60,906 bases of DNA from a virus: the IMG/VR virus record IMGVR_UViG_3300036766_000064, positions 1-60,906 of that record; one strand, written 5' to 3'. Each line of letters begins with the position of its first letter. Position 1 is the stretch's first letter. The notes beneath the pieces were generated by a model, which saw only the letters and a list, made by a program, of their open reading frames with translations, ran no database searches and was not told the origin of the DNA. This document shows, in pieces, positions 1-10,700 of this stretch. Both the position numbers and the translations under genes were made by a program.

Positions 1-125
1 GTGGCGCAATCGACAGGCTGCATGAAATCGTGCGCGGTGACGTTCATTCCGAGGGCGAAATAATCTTCGTCGTCAATAACGCACAGAACGCCGCCCGCGC
101 AATACTCGCGCGCTACAAGGAGTAG
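1..125 (+). CDS. 3' end of a small early gene (partial)
   Basis: The window opens inside a reading frame (first full codon at base 3) that ends with the residues ARYKE and a TAG at 123-125. These bases are identical to 60741-60865, the last part of the 93-residue gene at 60584-60865. It is either the same gene seen again because the molecule is circular, or a second gene sharing that end. No known family is recognised; the full-length version is described at 60584. Confidence 0.6.
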   Translation, partial: GAIDRLHEIVRGDVHSEGEIIFVVNNAQNAARAILARYKE

Positions 126-129
126 GGTC

Positions 130-504
130 ATGCCCATTCGCGTTCAATTGTCTCGTAAGAAAGGTTGGAAGATGCCGTCGAATACGGTGAAAGTTGATCG
201 CTCGACGTTGTGGGGGAATCCGTTTAACGTGGTCAAAGGTCGCGTCTTGCGCGGCGGCGCTATCAACTGGTACACGGCGTATTTTGTCGGCAGTAATCTA
301 AAAGACTTTGCGTTCAAGGAAGAAGCTGTCGCTGTTTCGATTCGATCATTCGAGAAATGGATTCAGCACCCGGCGCAACGTAAATTAAGAGATTTGATAA
401 AACTAAACATTGGTCTACGCGGCAAGAATCTCGCCTGCTGGTGCAAACTCGATCAGCCGTGCCATGCCGACACACTGCTCGAAATCGCAAACTCTAAGGA
501 GTAG
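130..504 (+). CDS. DUF4326 domain protein
   Basis: A protein of 124 residues that matches the DUF4326 pattern from memory: an N-terminal PIRVQLSRKKGWKMP segment, then VKVDRSTLWGNPF (residues 21-33), and a C-terminal LACWCKLDQPCHAD (residues 101-114) rich in Cys and His. This family is common in phages and has no established biochemical role. The conserved WGNPF and CWC..PCHA clusters suggest a ligand or metal site, which is inference. It starts 4 bases after the preceding stop, in the plus-strand early operon. Confidence 0.8.
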   Translation: MPIRVQLSRKKGWKMPSNTVKVDRSTLWGNPFNVVKGRVLRGGAINWYTAYFVGSNLKDFAFKEEAVAVSIRSFEKWIQHPAQRKLRDLIKLNIGLRGKNLACWCKLDQPCHADTLLEIANSKE

Positions 505-566
505 TCATGCCGAATGAATGGATCAGTGTGAAGGATTTTCAACGTAGTACCAACTAGGAGAATGAC

Positions 567-839
567 ATGATTGGAACTATCGGATGGGCGGTAAAGGAAA
601 TGTACAATGGAGAACGAGTTTGCAGGTCTGGATGGAACGGCAAAGGAATGTTCTTGTTCCTCGTTCACGGCAGCAAATTCATTGTGAATCGCGCTCCGTT
701 GCTTGGTATCTATCCAGAGGGGACGGAAATCGACTACCACGCGCACGTCGATATGCGTACCGCAAACGGGCAAATTGTGCCGTGGCTGTGTTCGCAAACA
801 GACCTATTGGCAACTGATTGGGAAATAGCGCAACCATAA
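567..839 (+). CDS. tad2: Tad2-like anti-Thoeris protein (DUF2829)
   Basis: A protein of 90 residues with the DUF2829/Tad2 signature. SGWNGKGMFLFLV lies at residues 21-33 and VPWLCSQTDLLATDWE at 71-86; length and motif spacing fit single-domain family members. Tad2 proteins are established inhibitors of Thoeris defence: they bind and sequester the cyclic ADP-ribose-type signal made by ThsB, so the effector is never activated. Activity here is inferred from the family. It has a good ribosome site (AGGAGAATGACATG). A 16-codon open frame (507-557) precedes it. It lies among small early genes, where anti-defence genes are usual. Confidence 0.85.
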   Translation: MIGTIGWAVKEMYNGERVCRSGWNGKGMFLFLVHGSKFIVNRAPLLGIYPEGTEIDYHAHVDMRTANGQIVPWLCSQTDLLATDWEIAQP

Positions 840-927
840 CCTTATCGCAGCCGCCGAAGGAATAGGGTCAGCGCGGCTGCGGTGCCCCTTGTTGCCACCC
901 AGGCCAATGCGCCATATACTTCCGCGC

Positions 928-1056
928 ATGACAATCGGCTTGATCATTGGGGCACTGCTGTTCCTCGTTGCCGCGCGGCTCGCGGAAGCTCACGCATTCA
1001 TGATCCTGGCTGTGGTCTTAATCTTCGCGGCCGGCGCTAATATGGTGTTCGGATGA
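928..1056 (+). CDS. Small membrane protein, 42 residues
   Basis: A 42-residue frame starting at ATG 928, almost wholly hydrophobic (Ile, Leu, Ala, Val, Phe) with two probable membrane segments at about residues 2-15 and 20-36. Its TGA overlaps the ATG of the next gene (ATGA at 1053-1056), the coupling used throughout this operon, which is the main reason to accept so short a gene. No family recognised. Confidence 0.55.
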   Translation: MTIGLIIGALLFLVAARLAEAHAFMILAVVLIFAAGANMVFG

Positions 1057-1256
1057 ACCGTCAACAACAATCTCCTCAATGGACAATCGTGATCCAGAGT
1101 ATGCCAATACCGGCCATCAAGGATTTCTTTGGTCGCGTACAACGCACTCGCAAACGGTTTATCCAGATTGGATTCAACGGTCGCATAGAACTTGTACAAA
1201 GAGCAACAGTACGGGATTATCTGCGCGAGTTGATCGCGAATAGAGAACCAACATGA
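1053..1256 (+). CDS. Hypothetical early protein, 67 residues
   Basis: A basic protein of 67 residues with no recognised domain. Both ends overlap neighbours by four bases (ATGA at 1053-1056 and at 1253-1256), placing it in the middle of a tightly coupled operon. The C-terminal half (RIELVQRATVRDYLRELIA) is probably helical. Function unknown. Confidence 0.6.
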   Translation: MNRQQQSPQWTIVIQSMPIPAIKDFFGRVQRTRKRFIQIGFNGRIELVQRATVRDYLRELIANREPT

Positions 1257-1540
1257 ACCGCCGCGGATTTATGGGTGCAATCCTCGCATCCGGTGTCGCG
1301 CCCTACGTTTCCACCATGGCGGGAGTGTTGATGCCGGTCAGGGCGATTGCGCGGATTGACTATACTCGCGTCCTAGGTTACAAGCGATTCGATGGTTCTT
1401 ATGCCGCGTGGCTCGATTTAAATACCGGAGACTATGTACCAGGACTCAAGACCCCAATATCGGAGTTCGTATCGGTCGAGAAATTCCGCAACAGTGAGCC
1501 GCTAATTGGAGAGGTGTACTGGTGGCGCAAGCGGAACTGA
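1253..1540 (+). CDS. Small protein with twin-arginine-type signal
   Basis: A protein of 95 residues beginning MNRRGFMGAILASG: a twin arginine followed by G-F-M and a hydrophobic stretch (about residues 7-30), which is the layout of a Tat signal peptide. The mature part (about residues 33-95) has aromatic, mixed-charge sequence and ends in WWRKRN; no family recognised. If exported it would act at or outside the inner membrane, for example in superinfection or envelope modification, which is speculation. The ATG overlaps the preceding stop. Confidence 0.65.
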   Translation: MNRRGFMGAILASGVAPYVSTMAGVLMPVRAIARIDYTRVLGYKRFDGSYAAWLDLNTGDYVPGLKTPISEFVSVEKFRNSEPLIGEVYWWRKRN

Positions 1541-1616
1541 ATCGTCAAATCAGGACGGCGATGGATTCACTTCCGGTAACTTGCGCTAAAAAGTAATTTG
1601 CAGATAAACTCCGGGC

Positions 1617-1787
1617 ATGGTCGAAGCCATGATCGTTCTCGGGCTATATGTCCTATACGAAGTGACCCCGCGCCGCATCCGCGGCACGACACTTTGGTAT
1701 GGGTGGACCGGCATCCTGATCGCAGGGGCAATCGGCGCCATCATCATGTTCGCCGCAACAGGTTCCCTACCTAGACCACCTGGCTAA
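1617..1787 (+). CDS. Small membrane protein, 56 residues
   Basis: An open frame of 57 codons from ATG 1617, with hydrophobic segments at about residues 4-15 and 30-47 separated by the basic loop TPRRIRG, and a Pro-rich tail. It is the last plus-strand gene. Its TAA overlaps by four bases (1784-1787) the stop of the giant minus-strand gene, so the two transcription blocks converge with no room for a separate terminator. No family recognised. Confidence 0.5.
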   Translation: MVEAMIVLGLYVLYEVTPRRIRGTTLWYGWTGILIAGAIGAIIMFAATGSLPRPPG

Positions 1788-4700
1788 CGCGCCAATCCTT
1801 CTGTCAACCTGTTTTTCTGTGCATCCAGCGCGTCCAGTAGCCCGCGCTTCGTGTCTGTGGAATAAGTACGGTTTGCTTCGATCAAACGCTCTTTCTCGTT
1901 GATCTTGCCGAGCGCACGCTTGACCTGTTCGGTACGATGGTATTGCACGATCTTATCGCCTTCGCTTTCCCTGATACCAGTTGCTTTCTCCCTGTCCCCA
2001 ACCTTCAAGGCTGCATGGTAATCGGCGTAGGCTTCCTCGATCACCTTGGCTTGGTCGTAGAATTGCGTGACATACCGGCTTGAGTTTGTTGGCAGGGTTT
2101 CAACAAAGTTTCCGGCAAGGAACACGTCTTTCAGCTTCATGGCTGGTTTGTCCGGCTTGCCGGCCATCGGGCGCATACCGTAGTCCAATGCGGTCATTGC
2201 CGAGGATCCAACCCATCCGAAATAGGCCCGTATCATGAAATCGATCTGTACCGGGGAAAGTTGGTCGCTCACATCCAGCATGGCGAGTAATTGCGCTGGC
2301 AGCGAAGTACGGCCACCGATACGTTCATCCTTGGACAATCGTTCCATGCCCTGCGTCTCGATATCGCGTCCGGTAAAACTATCCTTGTTGGCGTAGAGGT
2401 CAATAAGAGGTTTGACGATTTGCGGGACCGGATTCATGGAAAGGTTGTTGGAAATAATGCCGCCAAGCGATTTTGCAAACCGCTTGCCTGGATCACGTTC
2501 GTCTGAGGTAAAGGCTTCCAACACGCGCTCTGCAATGCTGGCAACCGCCCCTATTTCAAAGGGCTTGGGAATACGGAACGCCACGCCCCCAACCTTGAAC
2601 CACCAGTACGAATCCCTGTCCCATTCCTCGCGTTTTTTCCAATCGTCGTCGTCGTGATTCCAGAGGAACAGGGCGAGCGATGCGAGGGTGACGGCGCCCA
2701 CAACATAGGCCATCCGCTTTGGATCGTTCTGCGCCGCGCGGCCTAGTTTGTAGAGGCCCTGCAGCCTTGCGTTCATGAAGGGTACGGTTTGCGTCAAGAA
2801 ACGAATCGCCGCCCACTGACCGCCCATCGAGAAGTCCAGCATATCCCGAGCCTGATACGAGGCTTCCAGGTGGTCCATTCCACGTTCTCGGAGTTGCATG
2901 TAGAGGGCAACCCGATTGGCGTTCTCTGAGCGATCCCCCTGCTCCTGGTAGTAGTCCCATGCCTTTTGCAGCATGGCGACAACTTTGTGCTGCTTGTCGA
3001 GGATGGTGTTTTCGTGGACCCCGGATTCAATCAAGCGTTTGACGTGTTCCGCCCGGTTTCCTTCAAGCATGGTTCCAAAGCGAATGATTCCACCGCCGGC
3101 CATCGCCTGGGCTCGCACTTCGCTTTCGTGTGAGGTCGCTTTCCAGCCAGTTGCAATGTTCTTGATTGGGTTGTAACCGATATCGCTTTGCGCAATAGCG
3201 GCCACCGAATCCCGGATGATGTTGCGAATACGAAAGGCCGGGTTGACCGTAACCCCTGTCGTGAGCCACCGCTTGAAGGTTGCCAGAGCTTTCATGGCCG
3301 ACCCGCCAAAGCCAGAGAATTCCATCGACGTGATAGCGTCAAGCAGGAATGGGTCGTTGACTTCATAGAAATGCTGCTTGCCATCGACCAGGACCGCGAC
3401 AGAGCCTTTAACCTTCTCCGGGATCTCCGTTGCCACCCCAAGCTTCGCCGCGGCTTCGAGAGAGGCCCGAGCCGCTTGATTGCGCATCGATGCAGAAAGC
3501 AGGTGCGACCAGTTCTGCAGGGTATTTCCGAGCAAGTCGTGTAACCCCTCAGACCCCCCTTTGAGTTTCTTGAAGGCGTATTGATTGACCAGCCCCGAGG
3601 AGATTGAGGGACCGCCTACGCCATCCTCCATGACACGATAGAACGGGACGTAAAAATCCTTCTCCCAAATCTTCCTTGATTCCCGGTCAATGAGACCGGT
3701 CTGTTCGGCAATGTCGAGCACGCTCTTGGCGTAGCCATCGAATTGCACTTTGGTCTTGAAATACTGCGCCTGTCGGCTCGTGCCATCCGGCATTTTGCCG
3801 AGGTTCAATTCTTTGAGCGCGGAAATGTCGTCGTCGGTGAACAGGTTTTCCTTGCCAGCCAATTTGAGTTGAGCAGCACGGTTACCGGCGATCCATGCAA
3901 AGAAACGGTCATGCTCGCCTTGTAGGGTTTGGAGCAGGCCCAGGACCCCGCCATCCTTGTTTTCGATGTTGAGAGCGCCGCTGTCGAGCTTGAGCTTACC
4001 GTAAAGCATCATGGCTTCCAGCCCGCCATCGGTTGCTTTGGTGAGCCTGGCGAGCATGTATTCCCGGTGCCCGAGTTCTTTGATCGGATCAAACTGATCG
4101 ACCAGCCCTTGCCGGAATATCTTGCCGAAATTCGTACGAAGCTCTCTGGCACGTTCTCCGAGAGTTTTTTCTTCGATGATAACGCCAGCCTTTTTCAGCG
4201 CTGCCTGGACTTCTGGCGATTCGGATTCCGCCCACTTCGGCATCGTGACTTTGGTAGCGGGTGGCGTCCCCTCTGCGGCTTCGTCAGCCCGTGAGTTGTT
4301 CAACAATCCACCGGAAAAGTTTATTTGTGTTGGCATTTCAACCGAAAGTAGTTGCTGTACCGGCGCGTTAAGAAGCCGATCTGTGATGCGAAGAATTTCA
4401 GACAATGTTGTATCTGCGCTTACTGGTAATCCAAGAAACTTCCTAATCGCCGATACAAATCGCGTCCACAAGTTGCCGCCTTGATACGGGATACTTTCAA
4501 GATATTCCTGCATGGAGCGATTCGTAAGTCCCCATGAAACTACTTCACCCAAGTCGCGCAGCGAGTTATGTCCCTGTGCAACGATGCGTTCTATACGGTT
4601 ATCCAATTCACCAACCTTCTTACCGGAAATTCGTTGGTTAAAGTGATTCTGGATAGCTTTATGTACGTCTTCTAAATCTGCAATATCTTTATGCAGTGCA

Positions 4701-7700
4701 GCATTTCCGGGCTGTTGTCCAATATAGATGGCAGATTGTGTTACTGCGTGCAACAGTTCGTGCAAAACAGTTTCATAAGATACGCCTACCAGTCCTGTTA
4801 CATCCGCGCCCTGTACCCAAATATCGGTTTCCTTAGACCCGAACGCACGCCAGGTAATACCCCTCATTTGTCCTGCCAATTGCGAGTGAACAGGTTCCCC
4901 CAAGTGGGCAACCTTGAGGTTGAATCCCATGCCAGCGGCTTCCAATCTGCGCAACTGCATCGCGACGCGCAACGCTATCAATTTGTAATCCTTGGTAGGC
5001 GCGGTCTTGACAATAAACTGCGCAGCATCTATCGCACTCTTTCCTTCAATGCCGACTTGGACTCGAATAGCTTCTTCCGGTGAGGGGTCATTGGTCAAAG
5101 CTCCGAGGCTTGGGGCTTCGCGCGCAAACGCTGGTGCAAACGATGGTACTCCCCGTTCCATCCCCGCCCGTTGCACGCTACCGCGCGCCAACGATGCCAG
5201 ATCATCTGCCGTGAGTTTGTTCGCACCAATACCGAATTCGCGGAACAAGAATGCCTTGATCGCGGCAATGATCTCCTTGACGAAATTCATCGTTGGCCGG
5301 TTCTGCACGAGGTACGCCAATGTCTCCTGCGGGACCTGTGCGGCATTGACCGATTCTTTTTCCGCATTCGTGCGCGCTTCGATAGCGTCCTTGTTCCCCA
5401 TCTTCACCATCGCGTCGAGGCGCTTCATGACTTTGGCGTATTTTGTAGCACCAAGCATTTTCTCGAAACCGTAATGGACGCCCAATTCATGCATCACCAA
5501 GCCGCGCACGTTCTCCGCATTGAGGTTGGACAACACGGCGTAGGTTTTGTCCGTTTTGTCGTCGTAGAACCCGTACACGGTGTCACCTTGACGCACGAAT
5601 GGGACAACATGGGCGGGTAGCTGAGTTTGATCGGCAAGCGGGATCAGGACATTGCCGATAATCCGATCAGCAACCTTCTCACTGAACGCTTTGGCAATCT
5701 CGGAGCGCAGGGTTTGCTCGGTGATACCGGTTATGCCACCCGCTGCGGATTCGTTGCCGCGATTGAATAGAGCCTGCCCGCCAAGCGCAGCCTCGCGCAT
5801 CTCGGGCGTGATGTCGAAAGAAGGTTGCGCCGTCGCAGGCGGTTTGGCAGAAAGCCTATCGCGTTCCGCCATCGCTTCATCCAGCGTGTAATGGTATGAA
5901 TTTGGTTCCTGCATTCCGCGCCGCGTTACTCCGTACCTCCGATCGCCATCTCTGCGCCCAACCGAATACTCGACGTGTTTCCCGGTATCTAGTTGCACTT
6001 CCCCGACTCTCCCCCCGCCCAACTTTTTCAACACATCGTTCGCCACGTTCGGCACGATCTTGTCGTAGAAATCCTGCATCCCCTTCCCGCCAACCGTGAA
6101 GTCTTTGCCTGCAATCTCGCCGCTCTGTTCATTGAGCACGCGCTCGGCCATCGGTTTACCAATCAGTTCCGACAGGTCTTTTCCGAAGGCTTTGGACTCA
6201 TTCGAGTCGAGCACCTTGCCGTCTTTGCTGACCGTTGCGCGGACAAGCAATTCCCCATTCTTCTTGATCTGCACTTCCCGATTTGTTTCCTCCGATGCCT
6301 TCCAGCTAATGTGGTCAGCAACTTGGCGGAGCGCTTCCGGGTATCGGTTGATCTGCTGAATCCCCGTCGTCCAAGCAACACGGTCGAACCCGTTCTCGGC
6401 GGCGTAGCGGATCATGCGCTTCAGGGAGAGCGCGACCCAGGCTTCGGTCTTGGTGACGAAGGGGGCGGAGGGAACGCCACTGTCTGATGCTCCTCCAAAG
6501 TGTTCGAGCGCCACGCCTGCGTCGGTTGCCTGTTCGACCGCCGCGCGGCGTGCCGCTGCCTCAGTCATGGTTCCCGGCCCAACCGGAACCACCATCTCGT
6601 TCGTACTGTCGAAAAGGGCCCACGATCCTTCCTGCTCTCCGTAGATTTCCGCTTCTTCACGGTCAACCTTTCGGACCTGCATGTCGGACGGCAACTTGCC
6701 CTCGCGCTTGCCGGTGAATCCCTCCTTCTTCCCCTTCTGCGCCCAATCCGATTGAAACTCCTCAACGAACAGCACGCGCTTACCTTGTGCGTCCGTGCGC
6801 TCATTAAACCTAATGTGCGCGAGTACGTTCGGCTGGTCGAAGTGGGAGGAGCGGAACACCGATTGCTTCTCACCGTAGTTAGCGAATACAGATTCGCGGG
6901 CGGCGGCTTCCGTCGTGTGGTCGTCAATCACCATGCCATCGCGGTTGTACGTCAGCCACTGGTGTTCTTCTGGGCCTTTCTCAATTCGGTATCCATCAGG
7001 AATCTTCGCTGTGTCGGGCAACCTCAACAGCAACTCCCGGTAGTTCTCGCCGCCGGGGAGTTGGTATAAGGAGTGCTTGGGATCGCGTCCAGCCTCTACA
7101 CCAAAACCATTTTTTATCGCGTTGAGGTCGGCAAGTCTAGCCGCTTCCCTATCGGATAGACTGCTTTCTCGCGCCAGCAACGCATCACGCTCTGCACGAA
7201 GTTCCGAAGTAAAGTCGCTATTTCCAAGTTCTGTCTCCGTCACCTGCACCCCGTTCTGCGCGAGGAAGTTGGATACCTGTTCCTTCGTAACCTTTGCCCC
7301 TTGCAGGTCCAACCAATCGTTTATTCCGGTCGCGTCGATTTCGGCCTGCTTCACACCTTTTTTAACCAGTCCGCGCAACACTTCCTTCCATCCTGCGGCC
7401 GGTGCAATCTTCATGTTGAGCGCATCAATCTTGCGTGCGAGTTCGGAATAGAAGATTGGCGCGGGTTGTTCAGCCTGGCCGCGCGAGAATAGCGGTGCGG
7501 GTGGTTTCGGTTCGGGTTGTGCCGCAGTGTTGTTTACCATGCCGCCAGCACGATTGATTTGGGTCGGCATTCCAATTTGATCTGCCATCGAAAGTAGTTG
7601 CACCGCCGGCGTGTCTAGCAAATTGTCGGTAATGCGCAACACTTCTGACAAGGCGCTTTCGGATTTCTCTGGGAGTCCGAGAAACTTGCGAATAGCGGAG

Positions 7701-10700
7701 ACAAACTCGCTCCACAAATTTTTACCCTTGACTTGAATCCCATCAAGGTAGGTTTGCATTGCTCTATTGGTAAGCGCCCACGAAACAATTTCACCTGGGC
7801 TTGCCGTCGCATTGTTCAAACTGCGCGCGACGTATTCCTCGAATTGTGACAGTTTTCCGAAATCATTCCCAACCGCCGCAATACGCTCGCTTAGGTGACG
7901 TTGAATCGCTACCGTTACCGCATACAGATCGGTTACATTCTCCTGCAACTTAGTTCCAGTGGCGATGTTGCGTGCACCGACATAGATGGCAGTCTGCGTA
8001 GCCGCATGTAACAATTCGTGCAAGACAACCTCATAAGACGCACCAACAAGACCGCCAACGTCAGCGCCCTGCACCCAGACTTGCGTCGTTTCGGAATTTC
8101 TTAGGCGAAGCGTCAAACCACGAGTTCCAATCAACTCGATAGGAACCTGTTCGCCAATGTGCGCGACATGAAACTCGAATTGCATCCCCGCCGCTATCAA
8201 GTTTTGCAATTGCACAAGTACGCGCTGCCCAATCAATCTGAAATCTTCCGATGGCGCCGACTCTGCAATGAATCGTGCAGCGTCAACTATAGTCTTTCCC
8301 TCTACCGCTGCTTGTACCATTTGCGCTTCCGCTGCAGACGGATCGTCGTGCGGACCAGTCTCCTGAGCTTGCTTCATATTGTTTGCGAGACTGGGCGCGG
8401 GCCCCTGTTCTTTTGGCTTGGCTTGTTCGTCCATCTTCGCAGCCGCAGCGCGCAGCAGATCAGCGGGCGAAAGGGTATTTGCAGGTTGCGAGAATAGATC
8501 CTCTTGGCCCGCAGCCTCAGTGGGCGTTACCTTTTTGACTACAGGGGCCGGAGCTTCCTGCCCGAGTTCCAAAGGTTGCGCAGCAAGCGCATCAACTTCG
8601 GCTTTCTTGGCGGCCTCGCGCTCGGCAATTATTTCAGCGGCGCGGCGGTCCTGCTCGGCTTTGTTTGCTGCGCGTCTCTGGCGAGCGGCAGCATTGGTTT
8701 CATCGGCAGCTTCACGCGCTGCAATATCTGCAATGCGCTCAGCTTCTAGCCGGGCTTCTTCGGGGGATTGGGCTTCGAGTTCGAGAGAATCTTGATTTCT
8801 CGCAGCAGGCTTTTCAGCAACCTGCGCCAGATCGGTCGCGTTTTCTCCGATGGCTTGTTCTGCAGAATGCGCGTCACTTCCTGCAGCCGCTTGCGCGTCA
8901 GGCTCAATCGATTCAAAGTCGGCAAGGTCTGCATAGTCTTCCTCTGAAAGTATATTATCCGCCTGAATCGCCTCGCGTTCAAGCCGCGCTTCTTCGTTCG
9001 ACTCAGCCTCGGCAATCGTCGCTTCCGTCTCGTCTGCCTGTTGCACCGCAGCGCGAATCTGGTCCAAACTCATTCCGGTGTCGTCAATACGCAGGCGGTA
9101 GGCGTCTTTCATCAGGGCATCGCCTTCGGATGGCCCGGTAAAAGCCGCCCCATTGTAGGTCGAATGATGCAACTTATGCCCGTCGAATTCCTCCCGAATC
9201 CTGGCTTTCAGCGCCGCCACCCCACCATCGACATCGTTGATTTCTTCGTCGGTCAGGTAGCCATCTTCATGCGCCCGGCTTGCCAGTTCGTCAACCTGCT
9301 CCCCGCCATTCCGGAATAGCCATTGCGTCGCGTTGTAGGCCCGATTCTTGTCGTCGCCGGTGATATCCATGCGTTCGGCCAGGGTGATCCCGCCACGTTT
9401 GGCAATCCATTCGTTCAGACTGTCCTTGGCGGGGTTCGGTCTGCGTCGATCTGCATTCGCCTTTTTCCAGCGATCGGAAGCCGCAGCTCGGGCGGCCGCT
9501 TGCTTCGGCGTCGCTTCCGGCCTCGGTTCGATGGCAAAAGCACCCTTCTTCGTCGGGTGCGGCACAACCACCTGGGCGCCACCGCCCGCCTTCTCGATCT
9601 TTTTCGCCGCCTTGGCCGCATCCAACTTGGTCCGGAATACCGGCGTTTCGTCGGATTGGTCGATTGCGGGCGCGGGGCTTGTCGGCGCCACCAGCATGGC
9701 CTTGGCTTCGTCCAGAGTGGTCGCATAGCCCATTGCCTCAGTCTGCCCCGGCTTGAACGCGGCAAAGGACGTTCTGTCGGCCGTGATCGGGGTTCCCCGG
9801 ATGGTCCCGGTATCCCCTGTGTGCAGGGTCGCGCCAGTGGGCTTGCCATCAACCAGAACCGGCCCGGAAGTCCATGCGCCGGATTGCTGCGGTGCAATGG
9901 TGTCACGGGAAACAATTGCCGAAACACGTTCACCATCAGGGACGTATAGCGGTGTACGCCCTGATTTGTACGGTCCAGGCTCCCATACCCTGCCGTTGTA
10001 CGACACCAGGGCGACCTCTTTCCCGGTCTGGTCAACGACAACCACACCATTCCCAACCTCGGATACCCCGGCACCAGACTTGTCCCGAAATGCCTCCCAC
10101 TTCCGGCTGGCATCCTCAATGGAGTCAACCGGGTGCGATTGATCTCCCCATTGGGCGAACAACTGCTCTTTGACTGCGGGTAGTGCCCGCCGGTCAATCT
10201 CAGCCTGCTCAACCGGCTTTCCAGCGATTGTAGGGGTGGCGGGCTCGGCGGAGGAGTGCGCCGGCCGCGCTTCTTCTTGTTGTCCGGTGGCAACGGTCTC
10301 CTCGGAAATAGGTGCGGTAACGGCAGGAATAGGGGAAGGTTGCGCTACCGGTTCACCGGCAGGCGTCTGAGCGGGGGCAGGTGCTTCGATTGATCCTGGG
10401 GCTTCCTGCGGCTTCATCAACTGCATTCTGCGATATAGGGCATCCCCGCCCTCAGTCCGGATCAGGTCGTCGAGTTCGGCCTGATCCTTGGCAACCCGAG
10501 CTTCTCTGGCCCGCTGCATGGCGAGTTCCATAGCCGTAGGTTCGGCACCTGGAGTAGCTTGTGCAGGGAGTACAGTCCTGAGTCCAGCGCCTATTCCTAC
10601 CCTTGATTCCTCGGCAACTTGGGCGGCATTCGCATCCTCGGCTTGCGCAATAGCTTCGTCACCTTGTTGGTTACGCGCGCCACGGACAAGTTCATTCGCT

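Noticed and set aside
9415-10293. Long minus-strand frame of 292 residues inside the giant gene
   Set aside because: Arg/Pro-rich shadow of the giant gene's frame in G+C-rich linker sequence, no ribosome site or coupling.
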